The notes under the pieces are model-generated. The model did not search any database, was not told the origin of the DNA, and saw nothing but the letters and a program-made list of their open reading frames with translations. Shown here in pieces: positions 1 to 7,467 of a stretch of 18,225 nucleotides of DNA (position 1 is its first letter; each line of letters starts with the position of its first letter). The stretch comes from JBOHHR01 sp050740975 (GTDB lineage Bacteria > Pseudomonadota > Gammaproteobacteria > JBOHHR01). Location of the stretch: assembly GCA_050740975.1 (NCBI GenBank), contig JBOIEE010000328.1, forward strand, positions 1-18,225, written 5' to 3'. The position numbers and the translations under genes were made by a program.

Positions 1-1
1 C

Positions 2-379
2 GTGAAAGCGCTGGTGCATATTACGAGTGACGGGTTTTTGAATTTGACACGCGTGCTATCCCGGGTTGGTTATATGCTCGATCAGCTCCCCGACCCGCAC
101 CCAATTTTCTCGCTTATTCAGGAACACGGAAGAGTAAGCGATGAGGAGATGTTTTTCGTCTACAACATGGGGATCGGCTTTTGCGTTGTGGTCGCCCCAG
201 CGGATGTCGCGCGTGTTTTGACCGCAGTCACATCCCAGGGCAAAAAAGCGCAGGTGATCGGGCAGGTTATCGATGACCCGGAGGAGCGCGTGTTTATCCC
301 ACAGCGCAAGCTATACGGCAAAGGAAAGCGGTTCTACACGATGAAACAGCTTCCTTCGGAGTTTAGGTCCGCTTCTTAG
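2..379 (+). CDS. PurM-like AIR synthetase, C-terminal part
   Basis: This is the C-terminal end of a phosphoribosylformylglycinamidine cyclo-ligase (AIR synthetase) family protein, a cytosolic enzyme of purine synthesis that closes the imidazole ring with ATP. What is visible is the 'LVHIT.DGF' segment, then 'PIFSLIQEHGRVSDEEMFFVYNMGIG', matching the family's 'EEM...FNMGIG' motif, then 'KAQVIGQV', which matches the usual 'KAYVIGEV' near the C-terminus. A basic tail ('RKLYGKGKRFY') extends beyond the usual end, so a divergent PurM/AIR-synthase-related branch is possible. The frame is open to the left edge, so the GTG at position 2 is probably not the true start and the ATP-binding N-terminal half lies outside the window. 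The stop is TAG at 377-379. The family call is good; the exact subfamily is uncertain. Confidence 0.75.
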   Translation: MKALVHITSDGFLNLTRVLSRVGYMLDQLPDPHPIFSLIQEHGRVSDEEMFFVYNMGIGFCVVVAPADVARVLTAVTSQGKKAQVIGQVIDDPEERVFIPQRKLYGKGKRFYTMKQLPSEFRSAS

Positions 380-563
380 ATGGATGGTGCAGGGCCGGAT
401 ACGACTCAGCGCCAGGAGCCCGCGATACCCTTCGCTCGATTTCCGCTTTACTTTCGTCTCCCGCGTCGTTTAGATTCTACGGCGCTTGCCTTGTAAAGCC
501 GCGTAGGTTCACCAACGGGTGGGCGGCAAGCAGATAAGCCGTGGAGTAACCTCCCATCCAGCA

Positions 564-1250
564 GTGAACGACAAACCCCGTGCTATCGCCCTGGTATCGG
601 GCGGTCTAGATTCTGCAACCTGCCTGGCTTTAGCCAAACATCAAGGATTCGATTGCTACGCCCTGAGCTTCAGTTACGGCCAACGCCACGGCGTTGAGCT
701 GGAAGCCGCCCGTCGCGTCACGGCCGCCATCGGGGCATGCCGGCATAAGATCATTTCCATCGACTTGCGCCAGTTTGGCGGCTCGGCCTTGACCGACGAC
801 GCGATACAGATCCCTTTGACTCCTTCGGAGAACATTCCGGTGACCTATGTCCCGGCTCGCAACACGATCTTTCTTTCCTACGCCCTAGCCTGGGCGGAGG
901 TCACCGAGTGCTACGATATCTTCATCGGGGTGAACGCGGTTGACTACTCTGGCTATCCGGATTGTCGCCCGGAGTATATTCAAGCCTATCAAGCCATGGC
1001 CAGGCTAGCCACCAAAGCCGGTGTGGAAGGAAGGCCGGTATGCATTCACACCCCGCTTATTCACCTGACAAAAGCGGAAATTGTTAAAAAAGGCGTCGAG
1101 CTGGGTGTTGACTACGGGCTGACCGTGTCCTGTTACCAGGCCGACACCGAGGGCCGTGCCTGCGGCGTTTGCGAGGCTTGTCGGCTTCGCGCCGAGGGGT
1201 TTAAAGCGGCGGGGGTAGCGGACCCAACGATTTACTTCAGCAGTTGCTGA
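564..1250 (+). CDS. queC: 7-cyano-7-deazaguanine synthase QueC
   Basis: QueC makes preQ0 from 7-carboxy-7-deazaguanine, ammonia and ATP in the queuosine tRNA-modification pathway (cytosol). The sequence has the PP-loop ATP motif SGGLDS close to the N-terminus, then 'FSYGQRH', 'VPARNTIFLSYALAWAE', 'GVNAVDYSGYPDCRPE', 'TPLIHLTKAEIV', and the zinc-binding cysteine cluster near the end ('SCYQ...ACGVCEACRLR'). All are hallmarks of the family. Two GTG starts are possible, 519 (243 aa) and 564 (228 aa). I chose 564 because E. coli QueC is about 231 aa and the extra 15 residues are not family-like; neither start has a good ribosome binding site. No other queuosine genes lie in the window. Identification is very secure, the start less so. 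Confidence 0.93.
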   Translation: MNDKPRAIALVSGGLDSATCLALAKHQGFDCYALSFSYGQRHGVELEAARRVTAAIGACRHKIISIDLRQFGGSALTDDAIQIPLTPSENIPVTYVPARNTIFLSYALAWAEVTECYDIFIGVNAVDYSGYPDCRPEYIQAYQAMARLATKAGVEGRPVCIHTPLIHLTKAEIVKKGVELGVDYGLTVSCYQADTEGRACGVCEACRLRAEGFKAAGVADPTIYFSSC

Positions 1251-1266
1251 ATTTCGAAACGGCCAC

Positions 1267-1413
1267 ATGCGCGTGGCAAACGATCTAAAATAGACTGAGG
1301 AAGTATTACGTGAGTACGTCCAGCGTCGCAACCAGCTCAAAATAATGGAATTGTTCGGTACTATCGAGTACCACGAGGATTATGACTACAAAAAACAGTG
1401 CAAGCGCAAATGA
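1267..1413 (+). pseudogene. VapB-type antitoxin remnant
   Basis: After an in-frame TAG (1291-1293), the frame 1294-1413 encodes 'TEEVLREYVQRRNQLKIMELFGTIEYHEDYDYKK...', which matches the C-terminal half of VapB antitoxins ('...RR.QL.IL.LFGTI.YD.DYDYK..R.'). The same frame just before the stop starts with ATG and reads MRVANDLK, resembling the VapB start ('MATNLAID'). Roughly 30 central residues of a normal VapB are therefore missing and a stop sits at the junction, so the gene is broken. No VapC PIN-domain toxin follows: the downstream DNA is repeat sequence. The family resemblance is my reading of short motifs; an unrelated short ORF is the alternative. Confidence 0.6.
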
Positions 1414-1459
1414 AGGCCATTGTTGCCTACTGTCGGTCGACAAAAAGACCCCCAGATTT

Positions 1460-1556
1460 CGTAGCCCGTATGCAGCGCAGCGGAATATGGGAAAGGCATA
1501 CCCCACGCACCTATTTTTTGGTTCCCCGGATTCCACTCCGTTCCATCTAGGCTACG
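1460..1556. repeat. Palindromic MITE/REP-like element
   Basis: The left arm at about 1460-1492 begins CGTAGCCCGTATGCAGCGCA, and the right arm at about 1522-1556 ends CCATCTAGGCTACG. Reverse-complemented, the right arm matches the left over most of its length, with scattered mismatches. The theme (GTAGCCCGnATGnAGCGnAGCGGAATnnGGG) is a widespread intergenic palindrome type in gamma- and betaproteobacteria. The two arms could form a long cruciform or RNA hairpin. No transposase is present. Confidence 0.55.
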
Positions 1557-1580
1557 ATTTCTGCATCCAGCTACAAGATG

Positions 1581-1623
1581 TCTAGGCTACGCTCGCTACG
1601 CTTTCATCCGGGCTACGCCCGCT
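1581..1623. repeat. Degenerate partial copies of the same repeat theme
   Basis: This short stretch contains CTAGGCTACG, CGCTACGCTTTCATCC and GGGCTACGCC, which are fragments of the same 'GGGCTACG' repeat family as the element just upstream. They look like nested or decayed partial copies. Confidence is limited because the units are short. Confidence 0.35.
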
Positions 1624-1755
1624 TTGAGATTTTTAGTCAACACGTGCCGATAGTTTTGGCTAACGTGCATCAGAAGATTTAGACGCGCTTCGGCAGCCTC
1701 TACCCCCGTCCTTGCTAACGAGAGGCTAGCTTCGACCTTTAGGGCCAAGGCAGTT

Positions 1756-1828
1756 CGTAGCCTGGGTTGACCGTAGCGAAACCCGGGGAAGCAATCAATT
1801 TTGTTAATTATCCTCGGGTTACGCTACC
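1756..1828. repeat. Palindromic REP-like element
   Basis: Sequence 1773-1789 (GTAGCGAAACCCGGGGA) is complementary to 1811-1827 with 2 mismatches in 17, leaving a 21-nt AT-rich loop. Just left of it, 1756-1769 (CGTAGCCTGGGTTG) carries the other half of the common 'AGCCTGGGTTGnnCGTAGCGAAACCCGGG' repeat. The hairpin ends only 8 bp from the stop codon of the minus-strand gene at 1836, so it could also serve as that gene's 3' end; no T-run is obvious. Confidence 0.5.
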
Positions 1829-1835
1829 TATACTT

Positions 1836-2330
1836 TTAGCAAACATATATCCCATCAATATGGCATATCGGATCCTTCGTACCCTCATCAAACACGAGAA
1901 ACTGAAGCAAACCAACGTGAGTCAATTTGATGTTCTTAAAAGAGGGACAATCTTCGCGACCAGGGAAAGGCCTTATTTCGCTACCCACAATCTCGCCACA
2001 GGGCATTTTATCGCGGCCGTCTAAACCGATGATTCGTGCCTGTCCCTTTAAATTCACGAGCATAAATCCGGAGTACTTTCCTCTCTTAAGGAATTCTAAG
2101 AATTTCCCTTCGATGGGCACTGGATTATTGCTTTCCTGGACTATCACATGCTTTTTCGGTTCTTTTTCCCCGCCCCACAGAGTAGGTTGAGCTAGAGTAG
2201 GTTGAGCTAGAGTAGGTTGAGATTGGAACTGGATTAAAGCAATTACGAATGCAATAGCGAGAATCCCTGCAGCAACACACAAAGCAACGAATAGATATCT
2301 CGATATGCTTATGTTTTGATGGTTGTTCAT
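1836..2330 (-). CDS. Hypothetical membrane-anchored protein with QPTLA linker
   Basis: I do not recognise the family (164 aa). The N-terminus has one strong hydrophobic segment (about residues 12-33), probably a membrane anchor or uncleaved signal, followed by a linker of imperfect QPTLA pentapeptides (about 38-51) and then a compact domain. That domain holds four cysteines (C111, C128, C156, C164, the last being the final residue), consistent with two disulfides in the periplasm. The start ATG is preceded by GAGAGG at 8-nt spacing, which supports real translation. It lies 107 bp downstream of the FecR-TPR-barrel gene on the same strand, so the two may share a transcript, though the gap is wide. 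Base composition is more AT-rich than in most of the window. No function is proposed. Confidence 0.6.
   Translation of the reverse strand: MNNHQNISISRYLFVALCVAAGILAIAFVIALIQFQSQPTLAQPTLAQPTLWGGEKEPKKHVIVQESNNPVPIEGKFLEFLKRGKYSGFMLVNLKGQARIIGLDGRDKMPCGEIVGSEIRPFPGREDCPSFKNIKLTHVGLLQFLVFDEGTKDPICHIDGIYVC
2181..2220. repeat. 15-bp tandem repeat inside a coding region
   Basis: The unit AGTAGGTTGAGCTAG occurs twice in full (2181-2195, 2196-2210) and once in part (2211-2220). On the minus strand it encodes the QPTLA repeats of the hypothetical protein at 1836-2330. The unit is a multiple of three, so copy-number changes would alter linker length without a frameshift. Confidence 0.85.
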
Positions 2331-2437
2331 ATGTCAGACCTCTCGTACCTTTTTGAAAGCATGATTTTTATGGTTAAGCGTTGACTAGAATGCACCCTTA
2401 AAATGGCCTATGGCAACGTCTATGCGTGTCATTTCGT

Positions 2438-5400
2438 TCAAAATGCCAATGTTAGCTGCGCGAAGAACGACGTCTCAGGAATAAACTCAGGATTCTTTCG
2501 TTGGAACGTTCTGAATCCTAAGTCTTGGTAGTTAAATTCCTGGTCAAATAAGTTCCGTACTCCCAACGAAAAAATACCATAGCGGTTCGGCAAGCGAAAG
2601 CCTGCGGCGGCATCCACTAAGAAGAAATCGTCGGTGCCGGATCTCCCCGTGGGAAAATCGACCGTTTGATTTACATAGGTTGTTCTCCACTGAGTGAAAA
2701 ACCCTGACGGATGAAAATACCGAAGTTCGACAGGAGCGTTATGGGTTACTGTACTTGGAGCAGCAGAATCTGGATCTTGGACGTCAAATTTCTCTAGTTG
2801 GTAATCCGCACTAACGCTAACACTCGATACGGGAGTCCAGTACATATAAGCCCGATATAACTGTTCCTCGCGGTCTTCCTTACGACTGCGCACCACGCTG
2901 GGCAATTCCAGGTCTCTTTTGGAAGCCTCCAATCCAAAATAAACATCCCAGGGCATTTTTTGCTCCAAAGCGATTCCATATCGTTTTGATTCTGTAGCAT
3001 TATTGTCATCGAAAAACTGGTTAAAACCTGCGACTTGTGTCGGTTCAATTGTCTGGTCGTTAAAAAGAGAACGTTTTAAGATCCGGAAGGCGGCTGCACG
3101 CAGCGTTGTGCTCGGAGTTATATTCCAAATGACCCCAAACTTGGGATTTATTCTGTTAAATTCTCCTATAAATTCATCGTCCAAAAAATCCAGGCTTGCA
3201 CCAACAGTCCAAATTACATCGGATGGATACCGCAAATGATTATAAATGTGCACAGTACCGTGTTGTACCTGGGATTCCAACGCACCGAAGATTTGGGGCG
3301 CATCGATAGCTTGGTCCACATCGTAATAGCCCCCTCCGATAATAAGGTTCCAATCTGTCGCCCGGAATAGGTGCTGCCCTTCAGCTATATAGCCTTTACT
3401 TTCAAATGCAGTTGTACCTATAGTCTCGTTCGTGTTTTCGTCTAATAGCGTAAACCTTTGATCTTCTTTTTCATCCTGATAAGTTACTGAAACTATAAAA
3501 TCTGTACGCGGAGTGAGCGAATAGTGGCCACCAAAACGGATTGTGTCGGCACGTACATCTCTTCTAAAGTTGTGGTCAAAATCGTCTAATCTGAAATTAA
3601 AGTTAAGATCACCGTGTTCTATCTCTTTTCGTCTATATTCAGTCTGAAGGCTAAGCGCCGGAGATAAGCTACTCTGGACAAAAGCGGTGTAAATATTCTC
3701 AGATAGATCGTTATTATCTCGAAATCCGTCAGTTTCATGATGAAACTGTCCCACACTGTATGAAAGTTTGTCCCATACACCTGACTGCGTGACCTCATAA
3801 CCCAAAGTATCGTTGTCACCAACGACGCCCGAAGCCTGAAGCGCCAAGCGATTGCGAGTAAATAGAGGACTGAACTCATTAAACGAAGGACTTGAGGGGC
3901 CGCCGCCCTCTACTATCAGTAAATTGCTTTCCCCTAAATTGGGCTGTACCGGCGTGATGTTAAGAGGCTGTAGCAATTGTGATTGCAGCAGCTCACTCAC
4001 CCGCGCGATCTCGTGCCGTGGCAAGGCCGCATAGTTGTCGGCAAGAAGCCTATGCGCCGAATAGTTGCTGGGGTCGGTGTTGATCGATTTCCAACCTTCC
4101 ACTAGACCCAGTTGTTGAAACCCAAGATCGTTGTAAATGCGCCCAAGGCTTGCGCTGCGCGCCGCGAGGTCTTCATCGAGCAAAAGTTTGGAGCGATACA
4201 CCAACCGATTGTCGTTCAACTCAATAGCCTTTTGCAGGTCATGCAGCGCCTCCACCGGCCGGTTGGTAGTCTGCTTGTGGATGGCATCGTAAAACCAAGG
4301 CGTGGGGTCCTTGGGATCGAGCTGTTTGGCGATGTCAAATTCAGCACTAGCCAGCCCCCCGCGCTTCTCCTCGAAATAAGCCTTGCCGAGATAACTACGA
4401 ACCAGCGAGTTGTTTGGATCGAGGCTCGCCGCGATCTCCATCTCTCGGGTGCCTTCTTTAAGAGCACCCTCTCGGATTTTTGCCAGGCCTAATCCCAAAC
4501 GCGACAGGGGAGACGCGGGGTCAAGCGCTATGGCCTTCTGAAAGGTCGCCTGGGCCCGGTCGATGTCGATTTTAGTCAGATAGGCAAAACCCAAAACGGC
4601 CTGGGTCCGCGCCAGGTCGGGATCGAGGGCGACCGCTGTCTTCGCGGCATGGACGGCGCGGTCCAAATCGCCGCGGGAAAGCCGAAGCTCGGCGAGTCTG
4701 GCGTAGGCCAAAGCATCGGTCGGTGCGAGCGCGATCGCGCGTTCGATGTTCTTTAGGGCGTTTTCGAGATCAAACTTTGCTTGATAGGCATAGGAAAGAG
4801 CGACCTTGGGGATGGGGGACTGGGGGTCGAGCTCTTCGGCCTTGCGGGCGAGGTATAGGGCCCGTTCCGATTCGTTCTGTACCATCAGGATCACCGACTG
4901 CAAGGCGTAGGCGGTGGCATTTTTCGGGTCAAGCTTCAGCGCCTGATCAAGATCCGCACGGGCCTCGTCCACCCGCCCCACGTTGAGCAGCAGTCCGGCC
5001 CTTAAGGTGTAGTAGCTCGCACCCCGCGCCGCATCCGGCACTTTGTCCAGGCTCGCAAACGCGCTCGAAAGATCATCGTGGCGATAAAACTTCAGCGCCT
5101 CTCTTGTTCCCTGCGCCCCCGGCCCCGAAGGATAGCTGCTGAGCCGATAGTCGATGAGCGGCGGATAATACAAGGCCCATTGCACCGCTTCTCTGGGCCT
5201 GACCACCACCCGGCGCTGGGGAGCACGGCCGGCTTGGGCGGCGGCCGCTTCGCCACCTGAAAGCCACAAGCTCCCTTGCGCATTGGCAAAGCGCACCCGG
5301 CCTTCGAACACCCAAAGCGCGGTCTCATGCTCAGTAACCCTTAGCATAAACTCCGTGCCTTCCAGTCCCGCAGCCACAAACGGGGTGTTGATCCGCAATT

Positions 5401-5794
5401 GGGCGGGGGTGCGGCTTAAGAAATGAATAGCCCCTTTTAGTAGATCGAGCAACGAGGGCTCGGCAGGCTTCACCTGGGTGAAGGTAAGCGCCGTCCCCTC
5501 ATCCAAGCGCAGAACGGTTTGATTCGCCAGCAGCACCGCCGCGCGGCTGCGGCTCTCGATGCGCACCCGGTCACCCGGACAAAACGTCTGCTCAAGGCGC
5601 GCCGGCACCCAGCGCGGCTCACCAATGCGACTCACTTCCACCCGCCCCTCAATCGAGACTATTTTCGCCGCCCACGGTTCACAGGGCGCGGCCGCTTGAG
5701 TCTCGCGCGCGGAACAGACGAGCACTGCGCTGAGAACGGCGCAACGATAAAGCTTATACTTCGTGGAGCCCCGGTTAGCCTTAGTTGTTCCCAC
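2438..5794 (-). CDS. FecR-TPR-outer membrane beta-barrel fusion protein
   Basis: This is a 1118-aa exported protein. A signal peptide (about 12-34, cleavage near TQA/AAP) leads to a FecR domain (about 44-200; 'IVSIEGRVEV', 'GDRVRI', 'NTPFVAAGLEGTEFML'), then a long TPR array (about 230-590, repeats of the '...A...A..LDP' type), then 470 residues of amphipathic strands ending '...LFDQEF...TSFFAQLTLAF', a terminal barrel strand with final phenylalanine typical of TonB-dependent receptors. I see no TonB box and no plug domain between TPR and barrel. This resembles in outline the TPR-plus-barrel exporters (PgaA, BcsC), but the role and substrate are unknown. The GTG start at 5794 has GGGAGG 6 nt upstream, and a promoter-like pair ends just before it. 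The longer frame reaching to 6325 overlaps the DUF72 gene and is not real. Codon composition shifts from GC-rich (FecR/TPR) to AT-richer (barrel). Confidence 0.85.
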   Translation of the reverse strand: MGTTKANRGSTKYKLYRCAVLSAVLVCSARETQAAAPCEPWAAKIVSIEGRVEVSRIGEPRWVPARLEQTFCPGDRVRIESRSRAAVLLANQTVLRLDEGTALTFTQVKPAEPSLLDLLKGAIHFLSRTPAQLRINTPFVAAGLEGTEFMLRVTEHETALWVFEGRVRFANAQGSLWLSGGEAAAAQAGRAPQRRVVVRPREAVQWALYYPPLIDYRLSSYPSGPGAQGTREALKFYRHDDLSSAFASLDKVPDAARGASYYTLRAGLLLNVGRVDEARADLDQALKLDPKNATAYALQSVILMVQNESERALYLARKAEELDPQSPIPKVALSYAYQAKFDLENALKNIERAIALAPTDALAYARLAELRLSRGDLDRAVHAAKTAVALDPDLARTQAVLGFAYLTKIDIDRAQATFQKAIALDPASPLSRLGLGLAKIREGALKEGTREMEIAASLDPNNSLVRSYLGKAYFEEKRGGLASAEFDIAKQLDPKDPTPWFYDAIHKQTTNRPVEALHDLQKAIELNDNRLVYRSKLLLDEDLAARSASLGRIYNDLGFQQLGLVEGWKSINTDPSNYSAHRLLADNYAALPRHEIARVSELLQSQLLQPLNITPVQPNLGESNLLIVEGGGPSSPSFNEFSPLFTRNRLALQASGVVGDNDTLGYEVTQSGVWDKLSYSVGQFHHETDGFRDNNDLSENIYTAFVQSSLSPALSLQTEYRRKEIEHGDLNFNFRLDDFDHNFRRDVRADTIRFGGHYSLTPRTDFIVSVTYQDEKEDQRFTLLDENTNETIGTTAFESKGYIAEGQHLFRATDWNLIIGGGYYDVDQAIDAPQIFGALESQVQHGTVHIYNHLRYPSDVIWTVGASLDFLDDEFIGEFNRINPKFGVIWNITPSTTLRAAAFRILKRSLFNDQTIEPTQVAGFNQFFDDNNATESKRYGIALEQKMPWDVYFGLEASKRDLELPSVVRSRKEDREEQLYRAYMYWTPVSSVSVSADYQLEKFDVQDPDSAAPSTVTHNAPVELRYFHPSGFFTQWRTTYVNQTVDFPTGRSGTDDFFLVDAAAGFRLPNRYGIFSLGVRNLFDQEFNYQDLGFRTFQRKNPEFIPETSFFAQLTLAF

Positions 5795-5816
5795 TGGGAT
5801 CCTCCCTAGAACAACT

Positions 5817-5844
5817 AGCATACCCCGTTTGCGGGCTGTGGCAA
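5817..5844 (-). promoter_or_regulatory. Sigma70-like promoter of the FecR-TPR-barrel gene
   Basis: On the minus strand TTGCCA (5844-5839) and TATGCT (5822-5817) are separated by 16 nt. Transcription would begin near 5810, leaving a short leader with the GGGAGG ribosome site at 5806-5801 and the GTG start at 5794. This supports the GTG start, because the alternative ATG at 5821 lies inside the -10 element. Confidence 0.5.
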
Positions 5845-5905
5845 AATACTTCCCCTTGCGTTTGCCTAACCCCAAATATCGCCACCAGACCAAAAGCCTG
5901 TTGCC

Positions 5906-6604
5906 ATGTGCGTCTTTGCCGGAACCAGCGGCTTTAGTTACCCCGAATGGAGGGGCATTTTTTACCCGCCCGAGATCCGCCCCGGAGAGATGTTGGCTTT
6001 CTATGCCCAAAAACTCCCCGCGGTTGAGATCAACAACACCTTCTACCGGCTTCCTAAACCGGAGGTCTTGCAAAGCTGGTCCGCCCAGGTGCCGGAAGAC
6101 TTTCGCTTCGTGCTGAAAGCGCCCCGCCGAATTACCCACATTAAGCGCTTGAAAGACGCTGAGGAAGAAGTCCGCTATTTTTTGAAAACCGCGAAGGTCT
6201 TGACCGATCGGCTGGGGTGCGTGCTGTACCAGCTCCCTCCGTTTCTGCGCAAAGACAGGGCGCGGCTGCACGCGTTTATCGAACTTTTGCCGCAAACGCC
6301 CAAGACTGCATTCGAGTTCCGCCACCCTTCTTGGTCAGACAGCGAGGTGCTGGAATTACTCGCGGAGAGAAATTTTGCCTGGTGTGTATCGGATCCGGAG
6401 TCCCAAACCGCGATCCAAGAACTTAGCAACGGGAGCTGGGGATACCTGCGCTTGCGCCAGGATCACTACACGGAGGACGGATTGAAAAGCTGGGCCAAGA
6501 CGGTGCGCGACCAACGCTGGGAGACGGCCTACGTTTTTTTCAAGCACGAGACCGACGGCCCGAGATTGGCGGAACGATTCCTTAAGCTCGTTGAGCACCG
6601 TTAA
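5906..6604 (+). CDS. DUF72 family protein (YecE-like)
   Basis: A 232-aa DUF72 protein, a TIM-barrel-like family of unknown biochemical role found across bacteria. Typical family motifs are 'FAGTSGFSYPEWRGIFYP' at the N-terminus, 'FYAQKLPAVEINNTFYRLP', 'FRFVLKAPRRITH', 'LGCVLYQLPP', 'FEFRHPSW', 'WGYLRLR', and 'YVFFKHE' near the C-terminus. Length fits the family. The start ATG gives the correct N-terminus but has no strong ribosome site. It is divergent from the FecR-TPR-barrel gene (111-bp gap) and convergent with the MerR/TPR gene, whose stop codon overlaps its own by two bases. The family is certain; the function is unknown. Confidence 0.92.
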   Translation: MCVFAGTSGFSYPEWRGIFYPPEIRPGEMLAFYAQKLPAVEINNTFYRLPKPEVLQSWSAQVPEDFRFVLKAPRRITHIKRLKDAEEEVRYFLKTAKVLTDRLGCVLYQLPPFLRKDRARLHAFIELLPQTPKTAFEFRHPSWSDSEVLELLAERNFAWCVSDPESQTAIQELSNGSWGYLRLRQDHYTEDGLKSWAKTVRDQRWETAYVFFKHETDGPRLAERFLKLVEHR

Positions 6605-7446
6605 ATACCGTTCTCTTGGTCTTTTGTCAGCGCCTTGTAGCGCGCCAGATGGCGTATAGCGGCGGCCCGCTCGCTTGAGCGCTCGTAGAGGTGGGCGAGG
6701 TTATAGTGGGCGTCGGCAAAGCCGGGGTCCACTTCGATGGCCCGCCTATAAGCTTGGGCCGCTTCATCCACGCGGCACAGATCCTCGAGCGCGATGCCGA
6801 GGTTAAAAGCGGCCGTGGCGTCTTCCGGCTGCGCTTTCATGGCTAGCCTATAGTGCAACTCGGCTTCCTGAATCAAGCCCTGCTCATGCAGTAAACGCCC
6901 GAGGTTAATATGCGCATCCGCCTTGCCTGGTTGTAGCGCGATCGCCTGCCGGTAGGCGGCTTCTGCTTCGGCAACCGCCGATACCGATTCGAGATCCAGC
7001 CCCAGGCGATACCAATCGGTGCTGTTCATGTCCCCGTCGTGACGGGCGCTGTCGGCAAGACGGCGCACGATCGCGGCAGCCTGGTCGGCCATGGCTTCGG
7101 TGGTAAAGTCGAACGCGAATTGACCGGATTCCGGATGCCAAGACCGGCGGCTGTCGCGCACCACGACTTCATCGCCTAAAACCGCAATGCGTACCGCGGA
7201 TAAGGCCCGGCCGCGGGGAAGTCTTTGTTTTAAGGCGCTGAGCGCGCGCAACACCTTGCGCGGAGGAAGGCTGGCGTCCAACAGCTCTTTCGCCGCGCGC
7301 AAGACGACCACGTCATGGAAGGAATAGCGATATTCTCCGCGCGCGCCGCGCGCCGCTGTAAGAAACCCCTGGCGCGCAAACGCACGGACCTTCTGCTCTG
7401 AGATCCCTAACAAGCGGGCTACGTCTTTAGTCGCGAAGCCGCTCAT
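6601..7446 (-). CDS. MerR-type HTH and TPR domain protein
   Basis: A 281-aa protein with a MerR-like winged helix-turn-helix at the N-terminus ('FATKDVARLLGISEQKVRAFARQGFL', about 4-29, and 'EYRYSFHDVVVLRAAKELL', about 38-56), a middle region of about 80 residues without a recognised fold, and three to four TPR units (about 142-270, e.g. 'AEAAYRQAIALQPGKADAHINLG'). It probably binds DNA and a partner protein, but no target is known. The ATG at 7446 puts the HTH at the very start; a TTG at 7461 is an alternative. Neither has a clear ribosome site. The Ku stop codon is only 21 bp upstream, so the two are very likely co-transcribed and the protein may act with or regulate Ku; that is inference from position. 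Confidence 0.85.
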   Translation of the reverse strand: MSGFATKDVARLLGISEQKVRAFARQGFLTAARGARGEYRYSFHDVVVLRAAKELLDASLPPRKVLRALSALKQRLPRGRALSAVRIAVLGDEVVVRDSRRSWHPESGQFAFDFTTEAMADQAAAIVRRLADSARHDGDMNSTDWYRLGLDLESVSAVAEAEAAYRQAIALQPGKADAHINLGRLLHEQGLIQEAELHYRLAMKAQPEDATAAFNLGIALEDLCRVDEAAQAYRRAIEVDPGFADAHYNLAHLYERSSERAAAIRHLARYKALTKDQENGI

Positions 7447-7467
7447 CGCTGCCGAAACCAACGCGAG

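Larger units (their letters stand above)
1414..1835. other. Gene-free repeat-rich spacer
   Basis: This stretch holds no gene I can support. It is made largely of degenerate palindromic repeats (listed separately) separated by unrecognised sequence. An open frame on the plus strand starting at 1382 is a shadow of the VapB remnant and of the repeats. Confidence 0.5.

Noticed and set aside
380..496. 38-aa frame directly after the purM-like stop
   Set aside because: The ATG abuts the stop codon, but the translation has no recognisable features and is below what can be supported.
1382..1585. 67-aa plus-strand frame
   Set aside because: It overlaps the VapB remnant in another frame and runs through the palindromic repeat.
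1596..1757. Minus-strand frame reading 'LALKVEASLSLARTGVEAAEARLNLLMHVSQNYRHVLTKNL'
   Set aside because: It looks helical and protein-like, but has no proper start, is flanked by repeats and matches no family I can name; possibly a gene remnant.
5795..6325. N-terminal 177-residue extension of the large minus-strand frame
   Set aside because: It is antisense to the well-supported DUF72 gene, lacks family similarity, and the signal peptide with ribosome site and promoter place the start at 5794.
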